Assembly: GCA_008508345.1 (NCBI GenBank)
Contig: QNGE01000103.1
Span: 62,001-126,000, forward strand
Origin: Paragonimus westermani
Lineage: Eukaryota; Platyhelminthes; Trematoda; Plagiorchiida; Troglotrematidae
DNA: 64,000 bases
Reading direction: 5' to 3'
Part shown: one piece after another, positions 1 through 10,680 of the stretch
Layout of the letters: every line of letters starts with the position of its first letter
How positions within the stretch are numbered: position 1 is the first letter of the stretch
Program-made: the position numbers and the translations under genes
The notes under the pieces: generated by a model
What the model saw: the letters and a program-made list of their open reading frames with translations, nothing else
The model's database searches: none
What the model was told of the DNA's origin: nothing

Positions 1-45
1 CCAACCAAATCGCAATATAGTCAATATTCTGTACAACGCAATTAT
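1..45. repeat. Short dispersed repeat, copy 1 of a direct pair
   Basis: About 40 bases here (AATCGCAATATAG...TTCTGTACAACGCAATTATT) recur in the same orientation at 4984-5025 with a few substitutions. The window edge cuts this copy, so its full length is unknown. The pair brackets the E1, PLE-B and PLE-A cluster, but no other evidence makes the two ends of one element. Confidence 0.5.
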
Positions 46-419
46 TTGTGAAGTAAAACGACAGTAACACAATGTTCGGTTGTGAGTTACAATACACTCG
101 CCGCAGTTCAACTGGATGTCCAGGTTGTTAAGGTGACTAAATTGCTTCTTCTGGACATGCTGAAGAATCCTTACCGGCGCCGACTCGATCGCAGGCTTTT
201 GTTCAGCACCTGAATTCGAATCGGAAACAGCCCCAGAAACGGAATTTACAATCTCATGGTTCAACAGACGGCGCAAAATAGCTTTGGAATCTTCATGTCC
301 TTAAAACCAGTAATAGATGGACTGGAATTAATAAAAAATTAACGGGTATAAATGACGCACTGAGTATCTGTGATTGGAAATTCAAATTCGCCAAGAACAG
401 GTAAAGCATATCCAGTAAT

Positions 420-596
420 TGATAAACAGATTGGAAATAACACTCCTGAAGAAGGCCACCCGAGGTGGTTGAGACGTTGAGTATTACAACTTGCTCGTAA
501 CGTTTTATTCCCAATCTGTTTATCAATAACATGTTAAACATGACGCCCAAACTGTTCAACTTCATTCGTACTAAATTTGGTGCGGATATCTTACAC
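420..596 (+). mobile_element. Family E fold-back retroelement, copy E1 (left arm deleted)
   Basis: This copy shares its sequence with E2 (44441-44687), E3 (56037-56237) and E4 (62586-62850). It has the 5' bases GATAAACAGATTGG, then jumps into the right arm (CTCCTGAAGAAGGCCACC...GGTGGTT) and runs to the common 3' end GCGGATATCTTAC. The left palindrome arm is missing, so it cannot fold back. It is flanked by a near-identical direct repeat, ATATCCAGTAAT at 408-419 and ATGTCCAGTAAT at 597-608, which fits a target-site duplication. The hammerhead-like GAAA is GAGA here. Confidence 0.7.
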
Positions 597-727
597 ATGT
601 CCAGTAATATCTTTAACAAAATTAGTAGCAGACAACAGAAGGTTCCGGAAGCTTCATACAATCAACGAAAATAAAAGATTCGAAATTTGAAACAATGGTT
701 CCCATCGATAAATTTGAAAAAGGCCAA

Positions 728-765
728 TAGTAGCAATGACATTTCGTTCGTATCTCATCGGTTAC
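728..765 (-). ncRNA. Left half of a family B hammerhead-like motif (damaged)
   Basis: Reading the minus strand, this repeats the right-end motif: GTAA, core CCGATGA, a short helix II (GATACGAAC), GAAA and TGTC. It then joins directly to CTACT. The about 20 bases that would form the 3' side of helix III and the cleavage site are missing, so it cannot fold into a hammerhead. Confidence 0.45.
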
Positions 766-1029
766 TTTTGCGAAATTAACATACACTTTATATAGTTGGG
801 GGACAAGCAGCTGGTCGAAATCAATCTAGAAATATTTGAAACAGTCAGTCAGGTGACCAAAGCGGAAGCAGTAAAATGCAACTGATTGATAATTTTGATG
901 CAATAAGGGGGTGGTTGAAGATACATACATAGTGAGTGGGGAAGGTCAGATATGGTTAGAAAAATCTACAGAAAAACGAGAGCTAAAATACTGTACAAAA
1001 AGTACCAGTTGCATTCTTACCAACATAGT

Positions 1030-1757
1030 GAAAGGTTAGTCACCAACTGTTTCTGAGCGCATAAAGAAGGATTCAGTCGATGTATTCCGACAGCTTCCGC
1101 AATATTGAGAGTCTGCATTAGCTTGGGTCTAGAGAACACTCTGAAAGCCGGTCTGTAGAAGGTGTTTTGTAATGGCACTGACGGCACAACCGACCCTCGA
1201 ATTCAAAAGCCATTTCGGTATGTGTTCGTTGATACGTGTGCCAGGATGCCTCTTGGTTCTGCCGAGGTATCTGCTTCCACAGACACAATCAAACGTGTAT
1301 ACAATATTAGATTGGGCGAAAAGGGGCACCACGTCCTTTCTAGGTGTAGTTGGAACACGGGTGGTTTCATCCACGTAGACCAGTCGGGCTGCGTTGTATG
1401 TGCGCTTGAGTGCTGCATTTAAACGGCGTTTGATCAGGGCTGAAACATTATCACCTTTAAAAGGAAGAGTTAGATAGGCAGGCTTGCGAGGAACAGTAAT
1501 GGGTGTAACCGACGTTGTTTGTGGAGTGGAGTACTTTACAATAAACCTTTTTTCTATAAGAGTCTATTGTAGTAACATCAGTTCATTTTCTAGCTCATCC
1601 TCCGTCGCAATACGTCGAACTCTGTGAAACAAAGTCCTAACGAGGCCACGTTTTTCGGCAATATGTGTGAAACTCTTAAAGTGCAGATATGGTCCTGTCC
1701 ACGTGGACTTGCGGTAGACACCTCTGGAAAGTGACCCATTTTCACCTTTTTTCAAAC
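1030..1757 (-). pseudogene. PLE family B: RT C-terminus and GIY-YIG endonuclease (broken)
   Basis: Read right to left, the first open stretch (1755-1564) has the post-RT motifs SLSRGVYRKSTWTG and RARRI-like RVRRIATEDELE. A stop near 1564 follows. After a gap with PFKGD, a second open stretch (1374-1129) holds a GIY-YIG endonuclease core: NIVYTFDCVC, YLGRTKRH and RINEHIPKW. Weak coding similarity continues to about 1030 (AEAVGIHRLNPSLCAQ-like), the usual end of PLE proteins. RT fingers and palm are absent. In PLEs this protein copies RNA at nicked or telomeric ends and the GIY-YIG domain nicks DNA. The segment has stops and frame changes and cannot give a working enzyme. Confidence 0.75.
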
Positions 1758-1897
1758 GAACGTAGACGATATTTTTGCTCTATTCGACGGCCACTGGCAA
1801 GTAACAGCTTTTCATGAGCTGTTAAATAGTTTACATAACAAACTAACGTTTACCCTTGAATTTGAACAAAATGAGAGGATATCAGTCCTTGACGTTC
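1757..1897 (+). pseudogene. PLE RT palm fragment
   Basis: The plus strand reads VDDIFALFDGH, then about 25 residues, then ISVLDV. These are the catalytic YVDD box (the first Tyr is lost at the junction) and the following FLDV motif of a PLE reverse transcriptase. It starts abruptly at the join with the minus-strand family B segment and ends where the terminal repeat and its hammerhead begin, so the rest of the gene was deleted between RT and 3' end. It is non-functional. Confidence 0.7.
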
Positions 1898-1902
1898 GCA
1901 AA

Positions 1903-1951
1903 AGTAACCGATGAGATGCGAACGAAATGTCATCGCGCAAGACATCTTACA
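1903..1951 (+). ncRNA. Family B hammerhead ribozyme motif, one core change
   Basis: The parts lie in hammerhead order. Helix I is GTAA (1904-1907) with TTAC (1947-1950). The core is CCGATGA (1908-1914), differing from CUGANGA at the U4 position. Helix II is short (GATGCGAAC, only partly paired). GAAA is at 1924-1927. Helix III pairs ATGTC with GACAT around a 9-base loop, and the cleavage triplet is ATC, ending at 1946. Hammerheads in PLE termini are known from the literature. The U4-to-C change, present in both family B ends, should weaken or abolish cleavage. Confidence 0.55.
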
Positions 1952-2070
1952 TGCTACTATTGGCCTTTTTCAGATTTGAAATTGTTAGTGTCAACAATGA
2001 AGGAATTTCTTAACCACTGTTGACAGTAAATGTCTGGTAGAATCAACAGACTTAGTTAGGAACACGAAAA

Positions 2071-2113
2071 CTGGCAGATACAAGCATTTCGTATTGACTC
2101 GTCAGTACCAAAT
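2071..2113 (-). ncRNA. Hammerhead ribozyme in left terminus of PLE-A
   Basis: On the minus strand the order is: helix I 5' side TTTGGTA; core CTGACGA, a match to CUGANGA; minimal helix II GT-CAAT-AC; GAAA; helix III ATGC-TT-GTAT, four pairs with one G-U; cleavage triplet ATC; helix I 3' side TGCCAG. Helix I pairs with TTTGGTA using one U-G wobble. All conserved core positions are present. A very short helix III is what has been described for PLE hammerheads. Predicted cleavage follows the C complementary to base 2077. Confidence 0.75.
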
Positions 2114-2164
2114 TTACAATAACATGAAACAGGTTTTTTATATCAAGCAGTTAGGGGAGCAGGG

Positions 2165-4079
2165 TGTGTACTCAATTGGTGGTTTAGGCCTAATCGTATT
2201 CACATTGAAGCCCAGTTTGAGAGCTTAACTGATCAATTATCAGCCCTTCAGCCAACTACTGCTGACAACCTAGGCTGGCTTAAGACCAAACTGACTGATA
2301 TAGCTAACGGGTTTATCATGACTCCAATCAACGGCCGGTGTGCTATCACAAAGCAACACCTGCAATCACTAAAAGAACTTAAATAAAAAAATCTAGTAAT
2401 ACTTAAGCCAGACAAAGGCTCTGGGGCAGTCATTTTAGACAGGGACGCATATGTACAGAAGATGTTGTCAATACTAGAGGACCGAACGAAGTTTCAGCAA
2501 ATAGACACTGTAGACAACGTCAATGAAATAGAAGGTCGCATAGCACGGCATCTTCAACTCCTCTTACAAATGCGCTTAATCGATGACAGGACATACAAAG
2601 CTCTTAAACCATGTGGGTCGTCGACACCTCAGCTCTACGGCCTCCCCAAAACACACAAGTCTGGAATGCCATTTAGGCCTATTCTGGCGATGACAAACTC
2701 TCCGTATCATAAATTGGCACGTTGGTTAGTCGAAATCCTAACTCCATTGAAACAAAAGTTTCAAACACATTCTATTAAAGATTATTTTGAATTGATCACT
2801 GACTTGGACAACATCAATCTTGTTAATGAGTTGATGTGTTCCATAGACGTTCAGTCACTATTCACGAATGTCCCGCTACACGAGACAATCGATTATATTT
2901 GTGAGCTCGTCGAAATGAGCCACACTACTTTGCCTCTGCCTAGTGATATTCTGAGGGAAGTCTTACTGTTATGTACCGAAAACATCACCTTGCGTTTTCT
3001 TGATCGGTGCTACCTCCAAATAGACGGGGTAGCCATGGGAAGTCCACTAGGGCCCATCCTAGCAGACTTTTTCATGTTAAGGATTGAGCAGGAGTTAGCT
3101 ACAGACATAGCGAGTCTGTCATATTACAAACGTTACGTCGATGATACATTAGTATTCAGTCGGTCTAAGCAGGCAATAGATAACCTAGTGCAGCGCTTCA
3201 ATAGTTGTCAGCCCAACCTGAAAGTAACGTGTGAATTTGAGACCGACAACTGTTTGCCGTTTCTAGACATACTCATTAGTCGCCGGGAGGATGGCTCTAT
3301 CAAAAGAGCCGTATATAGGAAATCCACGTGGTCCGGTTAATACCTGAACTTTAGTAGTTTCACACCGGTCCATCACAAACGCGCACTAGTGAATACACTA
3401 TTCACACGAGCAAGACGAATCTGTACACAGGATAGTCTTGTGAAGAAATTAGACTTGATCGCATCTACACTACAATCTAACGGGTATCCAAAAAGGTTCA
3501 TAGAAAGGCATAGTAAACCGAAACCACCTTACGAACAGGTGGCCACGGTAAGAAAAAAGAGGGCTTGTATAGAATTGCCCTTTAAAGGTGATTATTGCAT
3601 GCATCAAACAACCCAAAGACTAGTGAATTCGATTAAACGAACATTTAACTAAGCGGAACTCCGTGTATTAGCCCGGACCCAGAAACTGCCTGTCCCTTCA
3701 ATCAAAGGAGATCAGCCTATCGGTGCCAACTCAAATTGTCTACCAATTTACATGTAACTGCAATGAAAGTTACATAGGCAGAACCGAGAGGTGCTTGGTC
3801 TCCAGAGTGAAGGAACATTTGCCTAAATGGGTGCAGAACTCTGTATTACGGAAGAACGACAATGTGGTTGAAACACGCAAGCAACCAGCGTCCGCAGTCG
3901 CAGGACACGTCCTGACCACTGATCACGTTATCGATCCAATTTGTGCATTCAGAATCCTCGTACGTCACTCGAATCCAAGATTCTTGCGGTTTGCTGAGGC
4001 GGTCGCAATCAATCGACTGAAGTCAGCCTTGTGTGTTCAGAAACGATTGCTCGTAAACTTGACCCTTCCCTGGACTTAG
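2165..4079 (+). pseudogene. PLE-A reverse transcriptase with GIY-YIG endonuclease, three stops and one frameshift
   Basis: One frame can be followed from about 2180 (FRPNRIHIEAQFE) through LKPDKGSGAVI (2402 on), YGLPKTHKSG (about 2636), the motif A region CSIDVQSLFTNVP, GVAMGSPLGP and the catalytic YVDD at 3134-3145, then FLDI and VYRKSTWSG. TAA stops interrupt it at 2384-2386, 3338-3340 and 3650-3652. A one-base shift at about 3720-3735 moves the endonuclease (3723-4079: YQFTCNC, YIGRTERC, RVKEHLPKW, a TDHVID zinc-ligand stretch, and ALCVQKRLLVNLTLPW at the end) into another frame. The gene was an EN+ PLE enzyme that primes reverse transcription at a nick. Few lesions over about 630 codons suggest a fairly recent death. 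Confidence 0.88.
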
Positions 4080-4163
4080 TGACCTTTCCTAAACCACCAA
4101 CTGAGTGTACACCCTGCTCGCCTAACTGCTTGATATAAAAAACCTGTTTCGTGTTATTGTAAA

Positions 4164-4206
4164 TTTCGTATTGACGAGTCAATACGAAATGCTTGCATCT
4201 GCCAGT
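4164..4206 (+). ncRNA. Mutated hammerhead in right terminus of PLE-A
   Basis: This is the counterpart of the 2071-2113 motif. Helix II, GAAA, helix III (ATGC-TT-GCAT), the ATC site and TGCCAG are intact. The core reads TTGACGA, losing the invariant C3, and helix I has C where G should pair. These changes turn 4163-4190 into a perfect palindrome with 12-base arms around CGAG. The ribozyme is expected to be dead. Confidence 0.65.
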
Positions 4207-4269
4207 TTTCGTGTTCTAACGGTCTTGTTCAAACTTCTGAAGGGAATGAACTGTTTCAGACTTAGTAGG

Positions 4270-7200
4270 GACAAGTATGTCAAGAATATCTATGACCACA
4301 TGACTTACCTTTCCAAACTACCGCTGTCGATGTGTATGCTCCTCAGCACTGTTAGCGTAACATATCACAGCTGGTTCTTCATTCACTGTAGCCTTTACAT
4401 CCTCAAATTGTTCACATACAGCCCTGGCAAGCTGAGAAGATGCCTGATTCAGTAGTAGCAACTTCTGTTGAAAACTGGACACTAATTCCTGTAATTAATA
4501 GACCTCTTAGCTGAATCTGTAGTAGATCACAGGAAGTAGAAGAATAAACGGACGGACTGTTTGATTTTAAAAAAACTAAAGTATGGAAGTTCGATCTTTC
4601 TGCAGCTTCAAAGCTGTCAGGCTGAATATGTTTGATTAGCAGGAGCTTACGGAAGTGAAACAGATCCATCTAGAAACGCTAGATTTTTAATCAGGGCATA
4701 AGAATCTTTGCGAGTGATCGTGGAAAAATGCGGCGTTTTCTTTCTTCCATATCTTTACAGGTAATATACCAAATTTTGAAGCGTTCCAGGTAATATTCGA
4801 TTTCCTGTGAACTTGAGTGGATGTTCAGATTTTCCAGATTACAAAAATCCACCGTAAGAATGATACTGGTCACGACATCAGTTGTGGTAGTTAGGAATAC
4901 GCAATGGTAGACAGAAATGTACTCAGCTCGAACCCAGGGCCAGTTTCTTGGAGGTAGAAATAACAGGGCACGTTAACTAATGAAATCGCAATGTAGCTGG
5001 CATTCTGTACAACGCAATTATTATTATTATTAATCATTATGAAAACGTCGCCCAAAGTGTCCTTAATATAAGATGGTGCTTCAAAAACCTAGTAAATTTA
5101 AAACGCTGTATTTGAGGTAGCTTTGTTAAACTCAGTAAGAGCTGTATGCTCAACATTCTCACAAACTTGCTTCCTTGGAGTAGCCTCATTAGGGCCACAC
5201 TAGTTACGCCTTGTGAGGAGCTAACCGGCGGTTGTATTCGGATCCGAAAAGTGCAGTGCTACTTGTGGGAAGCGGGTTCGCGGAAAGGTGTTGGTACCTG
5301 TGTGCAAACCTCAGGCATTGCATGGCCCAATAAGTCGATACTGGCTTACTCCGGTTGATATTTAGCTGTGTTGACAGTTACGCCGCAGTAGTTTGACCTG
5401 GCGAGCAAGGTATTGACGTATCGTCAATGTTTTTCGGGAAAGTGGCACTGTAGCGGCTAATGTGTCCACTAAGAGCGGACGAAATCGAATTCATAGTACG
5501 CCGCAAGAACGAAGCGCTGTAAGGTTCGCATGTGATTGCTGCAGAACATTGCGTTTTGCATGGACGCCGATTTTGTTGTGATCTCGAAGCAGCTAGTGAT
5601 TCCTGAAGACCCCTATGGGGTCTGCCCCGGTGCCGATGTGGTGGTGCAGTTTGTTTCCTTTTCCACTTAAAGTCGTTTCTCATCACCGTTGCAATAAGCG
5701 GTGGCTGTAGCCCCAACATCACGTGGTGTGCTTCATGGCTTTTTGTGAACGGATAAACGAAGTTATTTTCTGGGATGATCGAAACCACATTGACTAGCAG
5801 TTCTGTTGGATATCGATGTCGATTGTTTAAGGTGATTACGTTTGAACCAGTCATATCTTGAATCATTCATTAAAGTAAAGAAAATTGGGGTTAATCGGAT
5901 AACTGAAGTGCTGTTACGTGACTGTTACTCAGACGGTGGGGCGTGTGCTCTTTTGGGATATGCGGTTCGTGTCACTGGTTCCAGTCCACCAAGTGCCCGA
6001 AGTTTTCATATTTGCATGTCTTCGTAATTAACAATTCTGTAAGACTATTTGTTGCTAATAATATTTGAGTTTGTTGAAAACTAAAGCCTTTCTTATCACG
6101 CGCGTTAAAAGGGCGAGCTACGTAAAGTGAGGTGTACAATGTCAACTTCTAATGAATCTTGAAGGGATTTATCCATAGCTCATTGGTTTAAATCCATTTA
6201 ACTGTCACAGATCTTGTTTTGTCTTGTTCCAAGATGAGAAGACGCGACTATCACATTGTGATTCTTAGCTGAAGAGTGAAATTTCCTTTTGGCCGATTTT
6301 AAATCGAACCTGACTCGCATTTGATCACAGCTGTCGTGTTAGACTGGAAACATTACGTGAATGCAACAGCAGTGAGTTAATATAGATGCCACATAGTGAT
6401 CTCTTGATAAGTCTTGCAAGTGAGAGAGCGGGCGTAATTATAGGTCTCTAAACCAGTATGCTGAAACTGACGAGTGGTTGTCGCCATAACATTTCTACCT
6501 CGTTTGTCGTGTTACTCAGTATTTCATCCGGTTCCCATGTGAGCCTTCTCCACAGTTAAACAAAGAAAAACGAACTCATCTCAGTTGTAGTAATTTACCC
6601 GAATTTAACGCTGTGCGTAACCACGGCAACGTGCGCACGGTGCACACGCGCGTTTGTTGCGTTAGGTCATAGGCCCGGCACTAGCGTAAAATGTGCCTGT
6701 GCGTGTATGCACAACACGTGTTTTTTAACCACTGGTCTGATGAGGCCGCTGTGTGTGCGACTTTGCTTGAACAACTGACCACAACTTAAAATGTGCAGGC
6801 CACGCATCCTCAGCAGACGTTCGTGATACACTCGGCTGGTCCGGTTAACAAACATGCTGCAGGTAAGTCAGTTTGCGTCTTGATTATATTTGCCGTTAAT
6901 TTGTGCTTTACTCGATTTTTCTTGTAATGAAGTAAAACTCGAACTTGGAGACCATCGGGTGCAGATTACCTGAAAATAGTTCATGGGTATTGTGGCAGTC
7001 AGCTATTAGTTAGCCTCGTTCATTTTTACGTTCACTAATTCCTGTGGCTCCTGTGTCCCAGAGACTGTGACTGCAATCTAAGACAATGGTCACCAGGTTG
7101 TGACAATGACGTGACATAAGATCGTCTTGATGGTTGCATACGATATAACGGCGGAGTCAAAACTTTTTTACTGCGTACCCGTGAGTTGTTTTTAATGTTT

Positions 7201-10200
7201 GCTTAAGTACGTCGTTTTACTGCTAGGGCTGTATTCTGTTAATTTTGGTGAACAATCAAGACAGAATGGTAAAAACTGTGCTCCCGAAATCAAGTTCATG
7301 TGTGTGGTTGAAGGTCGCATGTTTGCGTAAGGTTACAATGGTGGTGATTGAATTATACGAGAGAAATTCGCAAAGACCGATCGAACCTCCTGTGATGGCA
7401 CAAGGTGGATTGCTGCGTAATGCAATCGCGGTGCGGCAAATGGGCTGGTGAATAATTATTGGGTGGTTGGTGGCAACCTTGTAAACACAAAGCTCGTAAA
7501 GCTTTGGATACATACACATTTCTTAAGACAGGTGAGATCCGTAGTGAGCATTTCAATCCAAGCTGCAGAAAGCTAATTTTGAATGTGTGACGAAATCCAC
7601 TTAGTTTCCAGACAGGTTTCGCAAAACGTGCTTTCAGATGATGCTTGGCTGTGTGACTTTCGACGTTCCCCTTCAACTGTGATGGAGTAAAACGGTTGAA
7701 TTCAAGGATCACGTGGTTACCTCTTCCAGTCATCCTGAGCAGCCGTAGAGAGGACGGATCAGTAAGGGAGTGTGTGCATCAAAAGTAAACCTGAACTGGT
7801 CACTATCCATGCCTTCCAATGTGAACGCTAGTTAGAGTATTGCTTACATGTATTTGGTCTGTTTTTTCCAGGGACATCTGTTGTTTACAGCCGCACCACA
7901 GGCCAGTGCATATCTGATACTAATTTTAGACAGACACCGCTAGCTTCGGACACCGGCAGAGAGCGTCGTCATCGTCGGACAGAAGACAGTTTTCATTTAG
8001 CTGCCAGCTTTGAGTGGCGTAGTCTCGTCGATTAAATTAACCAATACTGCACTCGAAATTCTATTAACCGACCGCGTTCTTCCGCCACCGTTACATTCAG
8101 CCAACGGATAATGACACGTCAGCTCCAACTCATACTCTACTGATCTGTTTTGTGCAACTACAGTCAAACTTACATCGACAGAACTGGCAAGTCCTTCAGT
8201 TCCAGGATTAATGTGTTCTCCGTGATGAGTTCCGGATGCGACCGTGCACTGTCATCCATTTTTCCAGGGTGTTCGCAAACATCCGACCTCGATAATTGCT
8301 TGACGGATATGGCCTGAACACTCAAGTTCACATTATAATTCTTTGGTCCAAATTTTCTATGTTTCGTTGATAGGCAGAAACTAGCCGTCTGGGATTAACG
8401 ATCTATGTACAGAGATAGCTGTCCTTGGGCGTTAGATTTGTATTACCCACTCCTTTTTGTTTGAACTATCAGTTCTTCTTACCTTACCTTACATGTCTTG
8501 TAAATATATTCCCAGTAATTGTTATTAAATGCACCAGGGACAAGAAGAAATAGCACTATCTAACGGTTTTTCACAATTGCCATGTTCAAATCAACCCATC
8601 CTCCTAAATTTAGATGGGTTAAGTGAGGGTTTGAATTTGACCATACAGTGATCCCCCCTTAATGGGAACCTTCTCTGAAAGAATCTCTTCAAGGAACCAA
8701 CGACTTCGTCCGGTCTTCAAACCTCTAGTAGGACGACACATTGTCTTTAGTGCATACGTATGGTGTTAAAGTTTTGATGTTTGGTCTTAGAATAACATCT
8801 AATGATCAGACAGAACGCGATTAAATCAATTGTGTTGCTCTTACACGAGGCTGCGAACAGATGTCGCCATAAAAGCCGAAGTGCAGATTTGTCAAATTCC
8901 CTTAACGACAGCATCATTGATTAGGATACCTATCCCTATGGTGTATGTTCACATACCTAAGTAATAACTGTGATCAATGTAACCAATACCCCCAGATGAT
9001 CTGCAATCATTAACCCCTACCCACAAATCAATCAAAAGTCTACCCCGGCCACTACAGCAAGTTAGACCAAGCCGGTTTTACCGAGGTCACTAAAGATCCA
9101 TCTGTTAGGGCATGACGTAAGGTCGAACACAAACAAAACCATACACAGTTAAGTGGACGGATTTCTACAAGTGGCTTCAACATGATGCGACGTGCACATC
9201 TGTGAGATTAGATGAATGTCTTGGGAAGGAATGGCAGCAGAAGATTACTTGGAAAAATTGATGAAATTGAGGAAAAAAGTGCAATTCAATTGGACACCGT
9301 GAACTACTTGAATTAGTAAGAGGGTTAGTTGAAAAATTTTCAATTGTTTTAGATCGAATTCGCCGTTTCTCAGATGCCAGTTTTGAGCAGTTAACATGAA
9401 CAGTCTGAAACAGGACATTCGTTTTAGGCAGTTCCACACGTGCAAATGGTTACTTAATTTTATGGGACACTGAATCCACGTGTGAACAGTTCCAAAATCA
9501 TTCAACGAACTACTGAAAAGTCAATGATTTGACCAAGTTAATCGTGGCCGCATTCAGCAGTCGATTACATGAACTAATCAAGCACCACGTACAGCCTCTT
9601 TTGACACAGTCCCGACACAGTCTGGTTACTGTGACACTGAAACCGTTTACCCACCGTGACATGCACTCGTATGGCGTTCGTTCGTCCCGTTGTCTCGTCG
9701 TTGCACAGTAAGCTTCTGTTACAAAATGTTTTGTGTAGTCGATTAATGGAAATAAACGAAATCGTTTTCTTCTCGCGGTGTGTCTTTCGTCGTCTTGTTA
9801 ATCGGAAACAGAGGAAACTCAACGTTTCAAACTCCGCAGACAATCAGATGGAAGGATTCGAAAGAGTGTATCCTTAGCTTTTCTTGATGTGTGACTTGTG
9901 GTTCTCTTGGTATTCGTCCAGTGAAGCGCATTCCTTTCCTGCAATGTCACTCTATTGCCTTCTCATCAGACACCTAAATAAAATGACATAGCGACTTTCT
10001 TCTTTGAACAGCCAAATGTCCAGAACTTAAACTGGTCTATTACACCTCGGAGACTACTTAAACCCCATCAATCGAAGGTGCATAACAGACAATGCTCACT
10101 CTAACGTATGCTTGAAATTATGAAAGCACAGAGACAGAGATGATTGGGTTAACGTTGTGAATAAGGTAAAAAATATTTGCTGCATGTTAATTCCGCACCC

Positions 10201-10380
10201 AGCCCCTAGTTGCGAACATAACCGATGGTATGTGTACAGAACAGGCGAGTGAAAGTATTTGGTTCTTACCAAAGAAATCACTCGAATAGGTAGTATGGAA
10301 TACTAGGTAATATGATCGAATACCAGTCACAATTGAATGCAACTTTCGCATTCCCACAGACTTTCCGGTTAAATAAATTA
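4270..10380. other. 6.1 kb without recognisable genes
   Basis: I see no convincing protein similarity on either strand. An (ATT)n run lies at 5017-5032, next to the second copy of the window-start repeat (4984-5025). A 162-codon minus-strand open stretch (5866-5378) has low-complexity Arg/His/Ser content and no motif I know. A B-box-like GGTTCCAGTCC at 5977-5987 could belong to an old tRNA-derived repeat. Around 6600-6850 the DNA is richer in CG and GTG words, but nothing supports a promoter. Confidence 0.5.
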
Positions 10381-10384
10381 AAAG

Positions 10385-10512
10385 TGTACTACACTCAGGT
10401 TTCGCTCCTGACAGAAAATGCCAGTGGTGCATATCCTTGCCACTGCTGGGATTTAGACTCTGACCACGCTTTCATGGGACAAACACTGTTCTACTGACCA
10501 AACATTAGGCAA
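10385..10512 (-). mobile_element. tRNA-related SINE, copy 3 (diverged)
   Basis: Matches the SINE pair at 22887-23373 in minus orientation. Shared blocks are GTACTAxACTC, TTTCGCTC, the TGxGATTxxAxxCxxxCCACxCTTTCATG stretch and ACATTAGGC. On the minus strand CCTAATGTTTGGTCAGTAGAACA corresponds to the A-box part and GTGGTCAGAGTCTAAATCCC to the B-box part. It is more diverged than the 23 kb copies. Confidence 0.55.
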
Positions 10513-10680
10513 GGCTGAAATACCATATGAAAACTCTCAACAACACTCACTCCTGAGTGGTGGTCAGATTTTATCACCTCGGTAGTATAGTGCCACTCTT
10601 CAGAAGGGGCCGGCTGGAAAGTCTATGGGAATGCAAAATCTGCGAACCATTGTAAGTAGTGTTCGGTTTACTTCACTGGA

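Larger units (their letters stand above)
703..1988. mobile_element. PLE family B locus: two 3' halves joined head to head
   Basis: The left end (about 703-773) and right end (about 1899-1988) are inverted repeats of each other: AAAAAGGCCAATAGTAGC...GACATTTCGTTCG and its reverse complement. The right end has about 20 extra bases. Inside, a minus-strand segment (1030-1757) encodes the C-terminal PLE half and a plus-strand segment (1757-1897) encodes a piece of RT core, meeting at about 1757. Both segments point their 3' ends outward. I read it as two truncated copies fused at their 5' sides, or one copy with an inverted pseudo-LTR that lost its interior. Confidence 0.65.
2054..4217 (+). mobile_element. 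Penelope-like element family A, nearly full length, inverted termini
   Basis: A PLE coding region (from about 2165 to 4079) lies between inverted terminal repeats of about 130 bp: 2058-2190 at the left and 4085-4217 at the right. The right repeat read backwards matches the left from GAACACGAAAACTGGCAG through TTTTTTATATCAAGCAGTTAGG to GGTGGTTTAGG, with about ten differences. Each terminus has a hammerhead motif reading outward. Beyond 4217 a stretch (CTTGTTCAAACT...TGTTTCAGAC to about 4262) resembles the outer sequence at 23875-23925, so the true 3' end may lie there. Confidence 0.8.

Noticed and set aside
5378..5866. A 162-codon minus-strand gene
   Set aside because: It has low-complexity Arg/Ser/His/Pro content, no motif and no supporting splice or promoter signal; it is likely a chance open frame in GC-richer DNA.
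5977..5987. tRNA or SINE from the B-box-like GGTTCCAGTCC
   Set aside because: The expected A-box is not clear upstream and the region matches no other SINE copy in the window.
6737..6743. Other CTGATGA words as hammerhead cores (also near 49706 and 52105)
   Set aside because: No GAAA follows at a suitable distance with a pairing helix II, and no cleavage triplet closes helix III and helix I.
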